Shown: positions 50,765-59,349, counted from the stretch's first letter. The stretch: DNA of 64,000 bases from Erythrobacter sp. SG61-1L (GCF_001305965.1 NZ_JXQC01000003.1:62001-126000), one strand, 5' to 3'. Made by a program: numbers and translations. Notes: a model not told the origin generated them from the letters alone.

Positions 50765-50778
50765 CTGGCCTAGACCAG
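50765..50778. promoter_or_regulatory. PhnF/HutC-type operator, site C
   Basis: CTGGCCTAGACCAG has arms CTGG/CCAG and a central CTAG and lies 34 bp upstream of the MFS start. The core TGGCCTAGACCA differs by one base from the DasR-type consensus TGGTCTAGACCA. It would control the MFS-oxidase-PhnX operon. Confidence 0.75.
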
Positions 50779-50812
50779 ATTCCTGGCTTCGTTGGATGCC
50801 GCAACCAGTTCG

Positions 50813-52114
50813 ATGGCGATATTCTTGACCGACTCCACTCATTCCACTCGCGGGCGCAAGGCTGCGCTGATCCTGGGCGGCATTGCCGCCTTCAGTGCCT
50901 ATTTCGCCATGTATGCCTTTCGCAAACCCTTCGCGGCGGCAACCTTCGCCGATCATGCGACGGTGCTGGGCGGGCTGGATTACAAGACGGTGCTGCTGAT
51001 CGCGCAGGTGCTGGGCTATGCCCTCTCCAAGCTGATCGGCATCCGCGTGATTGCCGAGTTCGGCCGCAAGGGCCGGGCGCTGGCCATTCTGGGCCTGATC
51101 GTGGCGTCATGGGTGGCGCTGATCCTCTTTGCGCTGGTCCCGGAGCCGTGGAACGTCGCCTGCATGTTCCTCAACGGATTGCCGCTGGGCATGATCTGGG
51201 GGCTGGTGTTCAGCTATGTCGAAGGGCGGCGCGTTTCCGAAGTGCTGGGCGCGGTGCTCTGCGCCAGCTTCATCATTTCTTCCGGTGCCGTGAAGTCCGT
51301 CGCCGTGCTGGTGATGGGCTGGGGCGTCAGCGAGATCTGGATGCCTGCCGTCACCGGGGCGCTGTTCTTCCCGGTGCTGTTCGTCTCCCTCTTCCTGCTG
51401 GAGCGCATGCCGCCACCTGACGAGCGGGACGAGGCGGAGCGGACAGTGCGCGTGCCGATGCTGAAGCAGGATCGCGCCGCCTTCCTGCGCAATTACGGCG
51501 TCGCGATGGCGCTGCTGGTTTCCGGCTATGTGCTGCTGACCGCGATGCGCGACTTTCGCGATAATTTCGCCGCCGAACTATGGACGGCGATGGGCTATGG
51601 CGGGGTCGCCTCGGTGTTCTCCGCGAGCGAACTCCCTGTAGCGGTAGTGGCACTGGCCGCGCTTGGCGCGCTGATGCTGATCCGTGACAATATGCGCGCC
51701 CTGCTGGCCATGCATGCGATCATCTTTGCTGGCGCGGTGTTGCTGGGCCTGTCCACGCTGGCGTTCCAGATGGGTCTGCTCGGGCCGCTGGGCTATATGA
51801 TCCTGACCGGGGCGGGGCTGTATTTCGCCTATACGCCGTTCAACGCAATGCTGTTCGATCGGATGATCGCGGCGATCGGCCATGCGGGCAATGCCGGTTT
51901 CCTGATCTATATCGCGGACAGTTCCGGCTATGTCGGCAGTGTCGCCCTGTTGCTCTATCGCAGCTTCGGCGCGCCGACGATGGACTGGCTGCCTTTCTAT
52001 ATCGACTGCGCATATTGGACGGCGGGCGCTGTGGCTTTGCTGACGCTGTGTTCCGCGCTCTATTTCCACCTGCGTCTTGGCCGGAGGCACGCCCATGCCG
52101 TCGCCGCAGCCTGA
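50813..52114 (+). CDS. DUF5690/GlpT-like MFS transporter of the phosphonate operon
   Basis: The 433-residue membrane protein has about 12 hydrophobic segments. The first loop reads AAFSAYFAMYAFRKPFAAAT; the motif YAFRKPF is characteristic of the organophosphate:phosphate antiporter (GlpT/UhpT) branch. The overall match is to the DUF5690 family. I use the ATG at 50813; a TTG at 50792 is possible, and neither has a clear Shine-Dalgarno. It is the first gene of an operon with the flavin oxidase (20-bp overlap) and PhnX, and is preceded by operator site C. The likely role is inner-membrane uptake of 2-aminoethylphosphonate, an N-methyl derivative or a related phosphonate. The substrate is inferred from context. 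Confidence 0.85.
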   Translation: MAIFLTDSTHSTRGRKAALILGGIAAFSAYFAMYAFRKPFAAATFADHATVLGGLDYKTVLLIAQVLGYALSKLIGIRVIAEFGRKGRALAILGLIVASWVALILFALVPEPWNVACMFLNGLPLGMIWGLVFSYVEGRRVSEVLGAVLCASFIISSGAVKSVAVLVMGWGVSEIWMPAVTGALFFPVLFVSLFLLERMPPPDERDEAERTVRVPMLKQDRAAFLRNYGVAMALLVSGYVLLTAMRDFRDNFAAELWTAMGYGGVASVFSASELPVAVVALAALGALMLIRDNMRALLAMHAIIFAGAVLLGLSTLAFQMGLLGPLGYMILTGAGLYFAYTPFNAMLFDRMIAAIGHAGNAGFLIYIADSSGYVGSVALLLYRSFGAPTMDWLPFYIDCAYWTAGAVALLTLCSALYFHLRLGRRHAHAVAAA

Positions 52115-53216
52115 CCTGATCGTCGTCGGCGCGGGGATTGTCGGCCTCGCCCATGCGCTCGCCGCGTCGCGCAGGGGGTTGCGCGTGCTGGTGGTGGACC
52201 GCGATGCCCAGGCAAACGGCGCCTCTATCCGCAATTTCGGCTTCGTCACCGTCACCGGGCAGCAGCGGGGCAAGGTGTGGGATCTTGCCCGGCGCAGCGC
52301 CGCGACCTGGCGCGAAGTGGCGCCGCAGGCAGGCATTGCAGTGGAACAGGAAGGGCTGCTGCTCGTGGCGCACCGGCCCGAGGCAGTGGACGTGATCGAG
52401 GCTTTCGCCGCCACCGAAATGGGCGAGGGGTGCCGCCTGCTCACACGCGAACAGGCGCGCCAGCATTGCCCCCAACTTCGCACCGAATTCGGCGGCGCGC
52501 TGCTTTCCACTGCCGACCTGCGAGTGGAATCGCGCACGGCCATTCCGCTGCTCGCCAACTGGCTGGAACAGGTGATGGGCGTGGAATTCCTGCGGGCCGC
52601 TGCAGTAAGCCGGATCGAGCCGGGTGAGGTTCTGCTGGCAGACGGAACACGTCTGGCCGCGCCGCGCATCGTCGCCTGCCCCGGTGATGACTGGGCGGGG
52701 CTGTTCCCGGCCATTTACGCGGACGAGGGGATCACGCGCTGCCAGTTGCAGATGCTCCGCCTTGCCGCACCGGGCTGGCGCCTGCCCAACCCGGTGATGA
52801 GCGATCTGAGCATGGTGCGCTATCTCGGTTATAGCGAGTTGTGCGCCACTGGCCCCTTGCGCCGCCGCCTGATGCGCGAGGCGGCGCAGGAGCTTGACCA
52901 CGGCATCCACCTGATTGCGGTGCAGAGCGCCGATGGATCGCTGGTGGTGGGGGACAGCCATGTTTACGGCCCCACGCCCGCGCCCTTCAGCCATGCGGCG
53001 ATAGACGATCTGATGCTGCGGCAATTCGTGGATCTGTTCGGCCATGCCCCGGCCGTGATCGAGCGCTGGACCGGCACCTATGCCAGCGGCCCGGAACACA
53101 GCATCGTGCGCAGCCCCATGCCGGGCGTGCGGCTGGTGGTGGTCACCAGCGGCACTGGCGCCTCCACGTCCTTCGCGCTCGCCGATGACGTGATTTCCTC
53201 GTTTCTTGAAGATTGA
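52095..53216 (+). CDS. FAD-dependent amine oxidase of phosphonate operons (TIGR03364/PbfC-PbfD type)
   Basis: The 373-residue DAO-fold flavoenzyme has the dinucleotide-binding motif LIVVGAGIVGLAHALAASRR, followed by GLRVLVVDRD at the end of beta-2. The conserved ASIRNFGFVTVTGQQRG and the C-terminal GTYASGPEHSIVRSPMPGVR and TSGTGASTSFALADDVI match the phosphonate-associated oxidoreductase group. Characterised members oxidise 2-aminoethylphosphonate or its N-methyl form to phosphonoacetaldehyde. The ATG at 52095 has GGAGGC 7 bp upstream and overlaps the MFS gene by 20 bp. PhnX, which consumes phosphonoacetaldehyde, follows after 10 bp, and no PhnW transaminase gene is present. The oxidase therefore probably supplies the aldehyde. 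Confidence 0.88.
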   Translation: MPSPQPDLIVVGAGIVGLAHALAASRRGLRVLVVDRDAQANGASIRNFGFVTVTGQQRGKVWDLARRSAATWREVAPQAGIAVEQEGLLLVAHRPEAVDVIEAFAATEMGEGCRLLTREQARQHCPQLRTEFGGALLSTADLRVESRTAIPLLANWLEQVMGVEFLRAAAVSRIEPGEVLLADGTRLAAPRIVACPGDDWAGLFPAIYADEGITRCQLQMLRLAAPGWRLPNPVMSDLSMVRYLGYSELCATGPLRRRLMREAAQELDHGIHLIAVQSADGSLVVGDSHVYGPTPAPFSHAAIDDLMLRQFVDLFGHAPAVIERWTGTYASGPEHSIVRSPMPGVRLVVVTSGTGASTSFALADDVISSFLED

Positions 53217-53226
53217 AAGGCATCCC

Positions 53227-54027
53227 ATGCAGGCAAATATCCCTCCCGCGCTCAAGGCGGTCATCTTCGACTGGGCGGGCACCATGATCGATTTCGGCAG
53301 CCGCGCCCCGGTGATCGCGCTGGTCAAGCTGTTCGAGGAACAGGGCGTGCCGATCTCCGAAGCCGAAGCGCATGAGGATATGGGCCGCGCCAAGTGGGAT
53401 CACATTGCCTGCCTGCTTGCCAAGCAGCGCATTGCCGCCGCGTGGGAAGTCGCCAAGGGCGTGCCGCCTCAGCCTGACGATGCGCTGCGCCTGTTCGATG
53501 CCATCGGCCCGGCGATGATCGCGGCGGCGCGTGAATGCGCCGTGCTGATCCCCGGCGCCGCCGATCTGGTGCGCGATCTGCGGCAGGCAGGCGTGAAGAT
53601 CGGTTCCTGCACCGGCTATACGCGAGAGATGATGGACCATGTCCTCCCGCTTGCGGCCGATCAGGGTTACGTCCCCGATTGCGTCGTCTGTGCGGGGGAG
53701 ACGACCGAGGGACGCCCTTCGCCGCTGATGGCATGGAAGAACCTGGTCGAGCTGGGCGCCTGGCCCGCCAGTGCCTGCGTGAAAGTGGACGATACGGAAG
53801 TCGGCATTGCCGAAGGGCGCGCGGCGGGCATGTGGACCGTGGGCGTGGCCGCCAGCGGCAACGAGATCGGCCTGACGCCGGAGGAGCTTGCCGCCCTCGA
53901 TCCGGCAGACCGGGATGAACGCCTCTCCCACGCGCGCAGGAAGCTGCTTGAGGCCGGGGCGCATGTCGTAATCGATAGCGTGGCAGACTTGCCCGGGGCG
54001 CTGGAACAACTCCTGCCCGCGGACTAG
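53227..54027 (+). CDS. phnX: phosphonoacetaldehyde hydrolase (phosphonatase)
   Basis: The 266-residue HAD enzyme cleaves phosphonoacetaldehyde to acetaldehyde and phosphate through a Lys Schiff base. The HAD nucleophile is Asp15 in VIFDWAGTMIDFGSRAP, a phosphonatase signature (the Ala-Gly-Thr motif and the following D-x-GS). The Schiff-base Lys is Lys56 in EDMGRAKWDHI, 41 residues after the nucleophile as in characterised PhnX. SCTGYTREMMDHVLP and VKVDDTEVGIAEGRAAGMW are motifs II and IV. AAAGG lies 6 bp before the ATG, 10 bp after the flavin oxidase stop. It is the last gene of the operon, followed by a hairpin. Confidence in the reaction is high. Confidence 0.95.
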   Translation: MQANIPPALKAVIFDWAGTMIDFGSRAPVIALVKLFEEQGVPISEAEAHEDMGRAKWDHIACLLAKQRIAAAWEVAKGVPPQPDDALRLFDAIGPAMIAAARECAVLIPGAADLVRDLRQAGVKIGSCTGYTREMMDHVLPLAADQGYVPDCVVCAGETTEGRPSPLMAWKNLVELGAWPASACVKVDDTEVGIAEGRAAGMWTVGVAASGNEIGLTPEELAALDPADRDERLSHARRKLLEAGAHVVIDSVADLPGALEQLLPAD

Positions 54028-54043
54028 GCGGCAGCGACGTATA

Positions 54044-54071
54044 CGGCCCGAATTCGCGATCATTCGGGCCG
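54044..54071 (+). terminator. hairpin after phnX
   Basis: CGGCCCGAAT (54044-54053) pairs with ATTCGGGCCG (54062-54071) over an 8-base loop, 16 bp after the phnX stop. TCGTCGCGCC follows without a T-tract. Confidence 0.6.
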
Positions 54072-54179
54072 TCGTCGCGCCTGACTTGGCGGTTATCGAA
54101 AGATGCACTGCAAGTTCACGGGAATTGTCTGCGCGCGCAAGCGCGGCAGTGCCGCCGTGGATTGCAGGATCGACAAATA

Positions 54180-54192
54180 TTACATTGTGTAA
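54180..54192. promoter_or_regulatory. TTACA-TTG-TGTAA palindrome upstream of the repeat protein
   Basis: A perfect 5-bp inverted repeat with a 3-base spacer lies 152 bp upstream of the repeat-protein start, in an A/T-rich patch followed by a T6 run. The intergenic region 54028-54344 also holds a CCGCC-N9-GGCGG hairpin (about 54219-54237) and no gene. The binding protein is unknown; the sequence resembles FNR/CRP-type half-sites only loosely. Confidence 0.35.
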
Positions 54193-54344
54193 AAAGTGTT
54201 TTTTCGGAGCGATATCCGCCGATTGAAGAGGCGGTTTCGCTTGATTGCCTCCCCTAAAGATAGTTAACGGGACCGTCGCAGAAAATCCGGATGGCTACTT
54301 TGCAAGTTCGGTCCGGGTCACGGCGACTTCAAAAGGGGCACATC

Positions 54345-57300
54345 ATGAACAAACTGACCAATACGGGCCGTATTAATTTAATGGTCTCGGTAGGCACGGC
54401 CATGGCCGCGTCGCTGATCGTCACCGGCGCGCAGGCCGCAGACACGACAATTTCGCCGACCCTTCCTGGGCCGCTGACGACCGAGACCGATACAGAGGCG
54501 CATGACGTCGTCAGCGCAGTGCTGGCCAATGTGGCGACCGTTTCCTCCCAGATCGTTGGTTCATCCGGCGGCGTAGTGCTGACCGAGGCACCGACCGAGA
54601 CCAGCGACATCCTGGTTGATGGAAACGACGATCAGGTTTTTGCGCGGGCAAACAACTTTGCGAATTCGATCGATCTGTCGGTGATCGAAAACGACGATGA
54701 TGGCGACGGCGCGGCGGCACTGGGCTTTGAAACCAATTTTGGCGCGGTGACAGGTGCGGCGAACGGCAATTCGATCCGTGCCGATCTCGATAATTTCCAG
54801 AATGGGTCGGTGGCTGTCACCGATAACCGGATTGCCGCGAACGCGACGGGCAATATCGGCAGCACTTCGCTTTCGGGCGAGCTTCCGAACGATTACGCCT
54901 CCGGCGCTGCCGGGTCTTCTACCCTTACGGCAGGCTTGCCTGCGGACTGGCTCGATGCGTCCGGCAGCCTGGTTGCCAGCACGGTCCAGTTGCAGGGTGA
55001 TCCGCAGATCGTCGCAGATGCAGGCGCGGACACTCGCAATTCCATCTATCTGGACCTCTCCAGCACTGGCGATAACACCGTCCAGGCGGATCTTGTCGTG
55101 AGCGACAATCTCATCGGATCGACGGCCAAGGGCAATACTTCGGCTTCCGTGATCGATGTCCAGTCCGGCGGCGCACCTGCCTTTGTGGGCAGTGCAGTGG
55201 TCACCAATGGCCAGATCAATTCCGATGCTGGCGGAACAGGCACGATCGAAGCCGTTACTCAGGGTTCGATCTACTCGACGATTGAAGCTGATAGCTTGGG
55301 GGCTACCAACCTGCTGAGAGGCAGTTCGCTTGTTGCCGATAATACGGTCAGCGCGAGCGCAACCGGCAATGAGGCGCTGGGCGAAGGCGTGGCCGGGAAC
55401 CGCATCGTGCTTGGCGATGGCCTGTCGTTCCAGGGCGCGGGTTCTGCCGGTGCGACGGTGGACACCGCCTATGACGATGTAACCATGACGAGCACGGCTG
55501 CCGCCGATCTCGTAATCCACAACAGTCAGGGCAATACCGGTCTGGGCAATTCTGCCCGCATGGACATCGACGCGGTCAACACCAGCCCGACTGTGGCCGC
55601 ATGGGTCCAGTCGACAGAGAATGGCTCGATCGCCGTTTCCGGTAACGATACGCTTGCGACCGCTCGCGGAAGCAGCGCCACCAGCGCGTTTTCAAGCGGC
55701 GCGGATGCGGCCTATTTCTCCGGCACTGTCGCAGTCGCCAACCAGCAGACGAACGTCCACACGGATGTGACGGCGCAGGTGGCCGATGCCGAGATTTTCG
55801 CCGAAGTGGCCGAAGGCGGCCTTGGTGTGCTGATTGGCGGGGATGTTACGGTTGACGCCAACCGATCGGCAGCTTCTGCCTATGGCAATCAGGTGGGACA
55901 GAGCCTGTCGCTCGCTGCGACGGTGATCGATGCACCGCTGACCGGGGTCGTGTTGACTGGCGGCACGGGCGTGGACGGTAATGTTTCGGCGGATGGCAAC
56001 TTCCTCGTGACCAGCCTCCAGAGCCAGTACACGGCGGATGTCGCGGCTGACCAGCGAGGTAATGTCTACATCGACTATTCTTCCGGCAGCGCAGAAAACA
56101 GCACTCTGGCTGTCTCTGACAATGCGCTGGAAGCTGTCGCACTCGGCAATAGCGGTTCGAATGCCGCTTCTGTTGCCGGCACCAGCCTGACAGCGGGTGC
56201 AGGTGTTGCGAACGTTCAGATCGCCGCGGATGGCAGCGCTGTTTCGGCAAGTTCGGTCGGCGAAATCTGGCTTGCGGGCTACGCCGTGAACACCAGCGAT
56301 CTCTCGCTGACGGGTAACCTCAATCGCGCGATTGCCTATGGTAATTCCGTGGGCAACAGCCTGACGGTTGACGGCGAAGTGCTGGAAGTGGCGGCCAGCG
56401 AGAGCCAGATCGGCTCGGCCATCACTCTCGATACCGGTGCGATCGATGGTTTCGTGTTCGACAATTCCGTTCTTCCGGTGGTCGACGCGGCTTATGGCCT
56501 GTTGAACGATCAGAGCGTTTCTGGACAGATCAGCGCCCAAGCCTTCGGTTACGACGGAGGCGATGCGGCTGCGGGCATATATGTCGACAATGTCTCTGGT
56601 TCGACGCTGGTAACGGACGACAACGTCCTCGTCGGCGCAGCCTATGGCAATGACGCGACCAATGCGGCAAGCCTCAATGTCGGCAATCTGACCGCGACTG
56701 AAGACACGATTGGCGGCGAACCCGATTTCGCAACTGTCATGAACGTCACCAGTGTCCAGACAGTGGCAACCGGATCGTCGATCACGGTGCAAGCCGGTGG
56801 GTTGAACACGTTCGAAACCCAGATCGGCTATTATAGCGGCGGCGGGGTTTCCACATCCAGCGTCTCCACCTCCGACAATTCAGTGCAGGCGCTGGCTTAC
56901 GGCAACCGTGCAGGCAATACGCTATCGGTGAACGCTACCAATATCGACACCGAAGCGGATTCCTTCCCCGGCGGTACGCGTGGAGAGGCTTCTGTCGAAG
57001 GCGGCATTGCGCAGACCGATGCATCCTTCGGCGTCAACAATGCCCAGGCGGCTGCCGGCACTATCGACGTGTCGCTCACCAACCGGTCTGGCAACGCGCC
57101 GGCCGGTGTGATGACGCAGGTAGTCAACGAAGTCTCTTCGTCCTCGGTGGTCAGCAACGGCAACATGCTGTCTTCCGGGGCGACTGCCAACCGCGCGGAC
57201 AATCTGCTCGATCTGTCAGCCAACGGCCTGGCAACGACCGGCGCGTTGACCAATTTCCAGATCGCAAATGCTGACGTCACGTCCAATATCGGCGTAGAGA

Positions 57301-59126
57301 CGCAGTCGATTCAGTACTGGACTACGCTCAGCACGCTCCCCTGCGCACCTGACTTCTGCGTCAATCCAGGATCGGCCTTTGACGTCCTAACCATTTCACA
57401 ACTCACGCCGGAGCAGTACGACTATCTGCTGGCCAATGGATGGTCTGTTTCCGGGCCAGAACTGCGCCGGGAAAACACCACGGTTCCGTCGGTGATTACG
57501 GCGGCGCAATCAGCCGAATATGATGCCGCTTTCCTCAGCTATCTTCTCTACGGCGTCGGTTTCCACCTCGATTACGCCTCGCCCTTTGCCGACCCGGGCG
57601 GGGTGACGGTTTCTGTTGGAGAGAGCGTTTCCTATTCAACCATTGCCGTCGATGACAACGCGATTTCCGGTTCGGTCACCGGCAACAGCGCGAGCAATTC
57701 GGTCAAGGCAGAGGGCACGGGCGTGCCCGATGGCAGCGATCACTTCGCGACCTGGGGCATCACCGATGGTGGCGATGTCACGGCGCTGGGCGATTACATG
57801 CTGACCAGCTTGCAGATCGTAGGCGAACGCGATCTGGCCAGCACTGTGTATGGCCGCTTTTCGATCGAAGTGACCGACGCTGCCGACATCTGGGAAAGCA
57901 CGCTCAGTGTGGACGATAACAGCCAGGCCTCGCGTGCCGTCGCCAATACCGTCACGAACGCCGTGGAATTGGATGCGGTCAACACTGAAGCGGGCGTTGC
58001 CCTGGTTTCCAGCCAGGAAAGCGCCGGCAATGTTCAGGCACTCTCGGGCCTCGAAGTGTCTGCGCCTGCTGCCATGACGTCTGCCACGGTCAGCATGTCC
58101 GGCAATTCGAACCTCGCACTCGCGGTCATCAATAATGCCAGCAATTCGGTGGCTGTGTCGGCCACCAATGCCGGACCGGTGACTTTCCCGCGTGAAGTGA
58201 TGCTGGATGCTGATAGCAATGAAGTGGCAGTGGGCGATCATGTCCTGCTGAACCGCCAGCTGGCAACCACGGCTGCAACGGCCACGGCAATGACCAGCGT
58301 CCACAATGGCGATGATCTGCCCGGCTTTGACAGTATCGACGGCAGTTCGGCCACCGTCATGGGCAATTCCACTACGGCAGAAGCTTCGGGTAACCGGGCC
58401 TTCAACACCATGGCAGTGGAAGGCAGTGCGAGCCTTGGGGCGAGTGCGGGGATGCTCAACATGCAGGCAAGCACGGCGACTGTTTCGGCATCGTCGACGA
58501 TGTCTGCCGGCGTCGTGTTGAACGGCAACGATCCCGTTGTGGGCGCTCTTCAGAACGGTAGCATTTCTGTTGGCGAGAACACGACCAGCGCCCTTGCCCG
58601 GGGCAACACTGCAAGCAACGTGCTGAACTATTCGGCGGGCGCCGGATACGGGGACGTATCGGTCTTCGGCACCACCGGCACGACCATCGCATCCGGCGGC
58701 AGCGTTGACGCTGTGGTCAATGCGCGCGCAGGCATCCTTAACGTCCAGTCCAATTCCGGCGCAGGTGTTTCGGCAACGAGCACGGATGCGAGTTATCTCG
58801 TGGCCTTCAATGTGGATGCAGACTTCAACATGATGGTGGATGGTACCGTTGGCGTCATCGGCAACAGCGTACAGGCAGCAGGCTATGGCAACACCGCCAG
58901 CAACCTGCTGACGGTCAACCCGCTCAATACCGGTATGCCGACTGCGGCGATCGGCAGCAGCCAGGCCAACTCGGCATCGGTCGTTGCTTCGGTCACCACC
59001 GTGACATTCGGTATCCAGGGTGGCGTTGGCGCGGTCACCGGCAGTTCGCTGGCTGTGAGCGGAAATACCGTAAGCGCGACGGCAATCGGCAACAACGTCG
59101 CATCGGCGCTGACTGCCGGGTTCTGA
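54345..59126 (+). CDS. giant secreted repeat protein of unknown function
   Basis: This 1,593-residue protein has a signal peptide (MVSVGTAMAASLIVTGAQAA is its core). I chose the ATG at 54345, with AAAGGGG 7 bp upstream. From residue about 158 to the end I count 17 copies of a motif like VSDNxxxAxAxGNxxSNxLxV, spaced 50-110 residues apart. Examples are VTDNRIAANATGNIG, TSDNSVQALAYGNRAGNTLS and VIGNSVQAAGYGNTASNLLT. Segments between copies carry a second pattern, N-x-Q followed by alternating Val/Ala. Composition is acidic, rich in Ala, Ser, Asn, Gly, Val. A non-repeat insert at residues about 991-1085 holds the only two Cys I see (PCAPDFC). No barrel, LPXTG or T1SS repeat was found. A surface fibre or adhesin is my best guess. 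Confidence 0.85.
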   Translation: MNKLTNTGRINLMVSVGTAMAASLIVTGAQAADTTISPTLPGPLTTETDTEAHDVVSAVLANVATVSSQIVGSSGGVVLTEAPTETSDILVDGNDDQVFARANNFANSIDLSVIENDDDGDGAAALGFETNFGAVTGAANGNSIRADLDNFQNGSVAVTDNRIAANATGNIGSTSLSGELPNDYASGAAGSSTLTAGLPADWLDASGSLVASTVQLQGDPQIVADAGADTRNSIYLDLSSTGDNTVQADLVVSDNLIGSTAKGNTSASVIDVQSGGAPAFVGSAVVTNGQINSDAGGTGTIEAVTQGSIYSTIEADSLGATNLLRGSSLVADNTVSASATGNEALGEGVAGNRIVLGDGLSFQGAGSAGATVDTAYDDVTMTSTAAADLVIHNSQGNTGLGNSARMDIDAVNTSPTVAAWVQSTENGSIAVSGNDTLATARGSSATSAFSSGADAAYFSGTVAVANQQTNVHTDVTAQVADAEIFAEVAEGGLGVLIGGDVTVDANRSAASAYGNQVGQSLSLAATVIDAPLTGVVLTGGTGVDGNVSADGNFLVTSLQSQYTADVAADQRGNVYIDYSSGSAENSTLAVSDNALEAVALGNSGSNAASVAGTSLTAGAGVANVQIAADGSAVSASSVGEIWLAGYAVNTSDLSLTGNLNRAIAYGNSVGNSLTVDGEVLEVAASESQIGSAITLDTGAIDGFVFDNSVLPVVDAAYGLLNDQSVSGQISAQAFGYDGGDAAAGIYVDNVSGSTLVTDDNVLVGAAYGNDATNAASLNVGNLTATEDTIGGEPDFATVMNVTSVQTVATGSSITVQAGGLNTFETQIGYYSGGGVSTSSVSTSDNSVQALAYGNRAGNTLSVNATNIDTEADSFPGGTRGEASVEGGIAQTDASFGVNNAQAAAGTIDVSLTNRSGNAPAGVMTQVVNEVSSSSVVSNGNMLSSGATANRADNLLDLSANGLATTGALTNFQIANADVTSNIGVETQSIQYWTTLSTLPCAPDFCVNPGSAFDVLTISQLTPEQYDYLLANGWSVSGPELRRENTTVPSVITAAQSAEYDAAFLSYLLYGVGFHLDYASPFADPGGVTVSVGESVSYSTIAVDDNAISGSVTGNSASNSVKAEGTGVPDGSDHFATWGITDGGDVTALGDYMLTSLQIVGERDLASTVYGRFSIEVTDAADIWESTLSVDDNSQASRAVANTVTNAVELDAVNTEAGVALVSSQESAGNVQALSGLEVSAPAAMTSATVSMSGNSNLALAVINNASNSVAVSATNAGPVTFPREVMLDADSNEVAVGDHVLLNRQLATTAATATAMTSVHNGDDLPGFDSIDGSSATVMGNSTTAEASGNRAFNTMAVEGSASLGASAGMLNMQASTATVSASSTMSAGVVLNGNDPVVGALQNGSISVGENTTSALARGNTASNVLNYSAGAGYGDVSVFGTTGTTIASGGSVDAVVNARAGILNVQSNSGAGVSATSTDASYLVAFNVDADFNMMVDGTVGVIGNSVQAAGYGNTASNLLTVNPLNTGMPTAAIGSSQANSASVVASVTTVTFGIQGGVGAVTGSSLAVSGNTVSATAIGNNVASALTAGF

Positions 59127-59149
59127 TCCGGGCTTTCAGAACGAATGAG

Positions 59150-59179
59150 GGGCGGGGGAAGCGATTCTCCCGCCCTTTT
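59150..59179 (+). terminator. rho-independent terminator after the repeat protein
   Basis: GGGCGGG (59150-59156) pairs with CCCGCCC (59169-59175) and is followed by TTTTC. It lies 24 bp after the stop codon. Confidence 0.75.
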
Positions 59180-59335
59180 CAATTGCGAGCCACGCGAATG
59201 CGCGCGCTGTGGATGGCTCATTGGCAGGTTGGCCATGCCGATCCCGGCGACATTTTGTCAAAATCTTCGTCGCAGCCATATGGCCCGTGACCGGAAAACG
59301 CATTAGGGCATGGATTTTCCGGCAATGGGCGTTAT

Positions 59336-59349
59336 ATACCAAGCGTTAT
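59336..59349 (+). promoter_or_regulatory. degenerate TetR site over the tetR start codon
   Basis: ATACCAAGCGTTAT matches the perfect palindrome ATACCAATCGGTAT at 60027-60040 in 12 of 14 positions. It overlaps the first two bases of the TetR start codon, which suggests weak autoregulation. Confidence 0.45.

Noticed and set aside
48446-50956. 836-codon open frame on the minus strand across the phospholipase gene
   Set aside because: It is the mirror of a strongly supported plus-strand gene in GC-rich DNA. The translation is rich in Arg, His, Pro and shows no family motif.
43613-54027. C-P lyase (phnGHIJKLM) phosphonate pathway
   Set aside because: None of the C-P lyase or PhnCDE transporter genes is present. 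The cluster uses PhnX and a PhnZ-like enzyme instead.
54345-59126. Autotransporter or curli-type protein
   Set aside because: No C-terminal 12-strand barrel or GNSPG-type junction, and the repeats do not follow the curlin S-x5-Q-x4-N-x5-Q rule. Repeats continue to the last residues.
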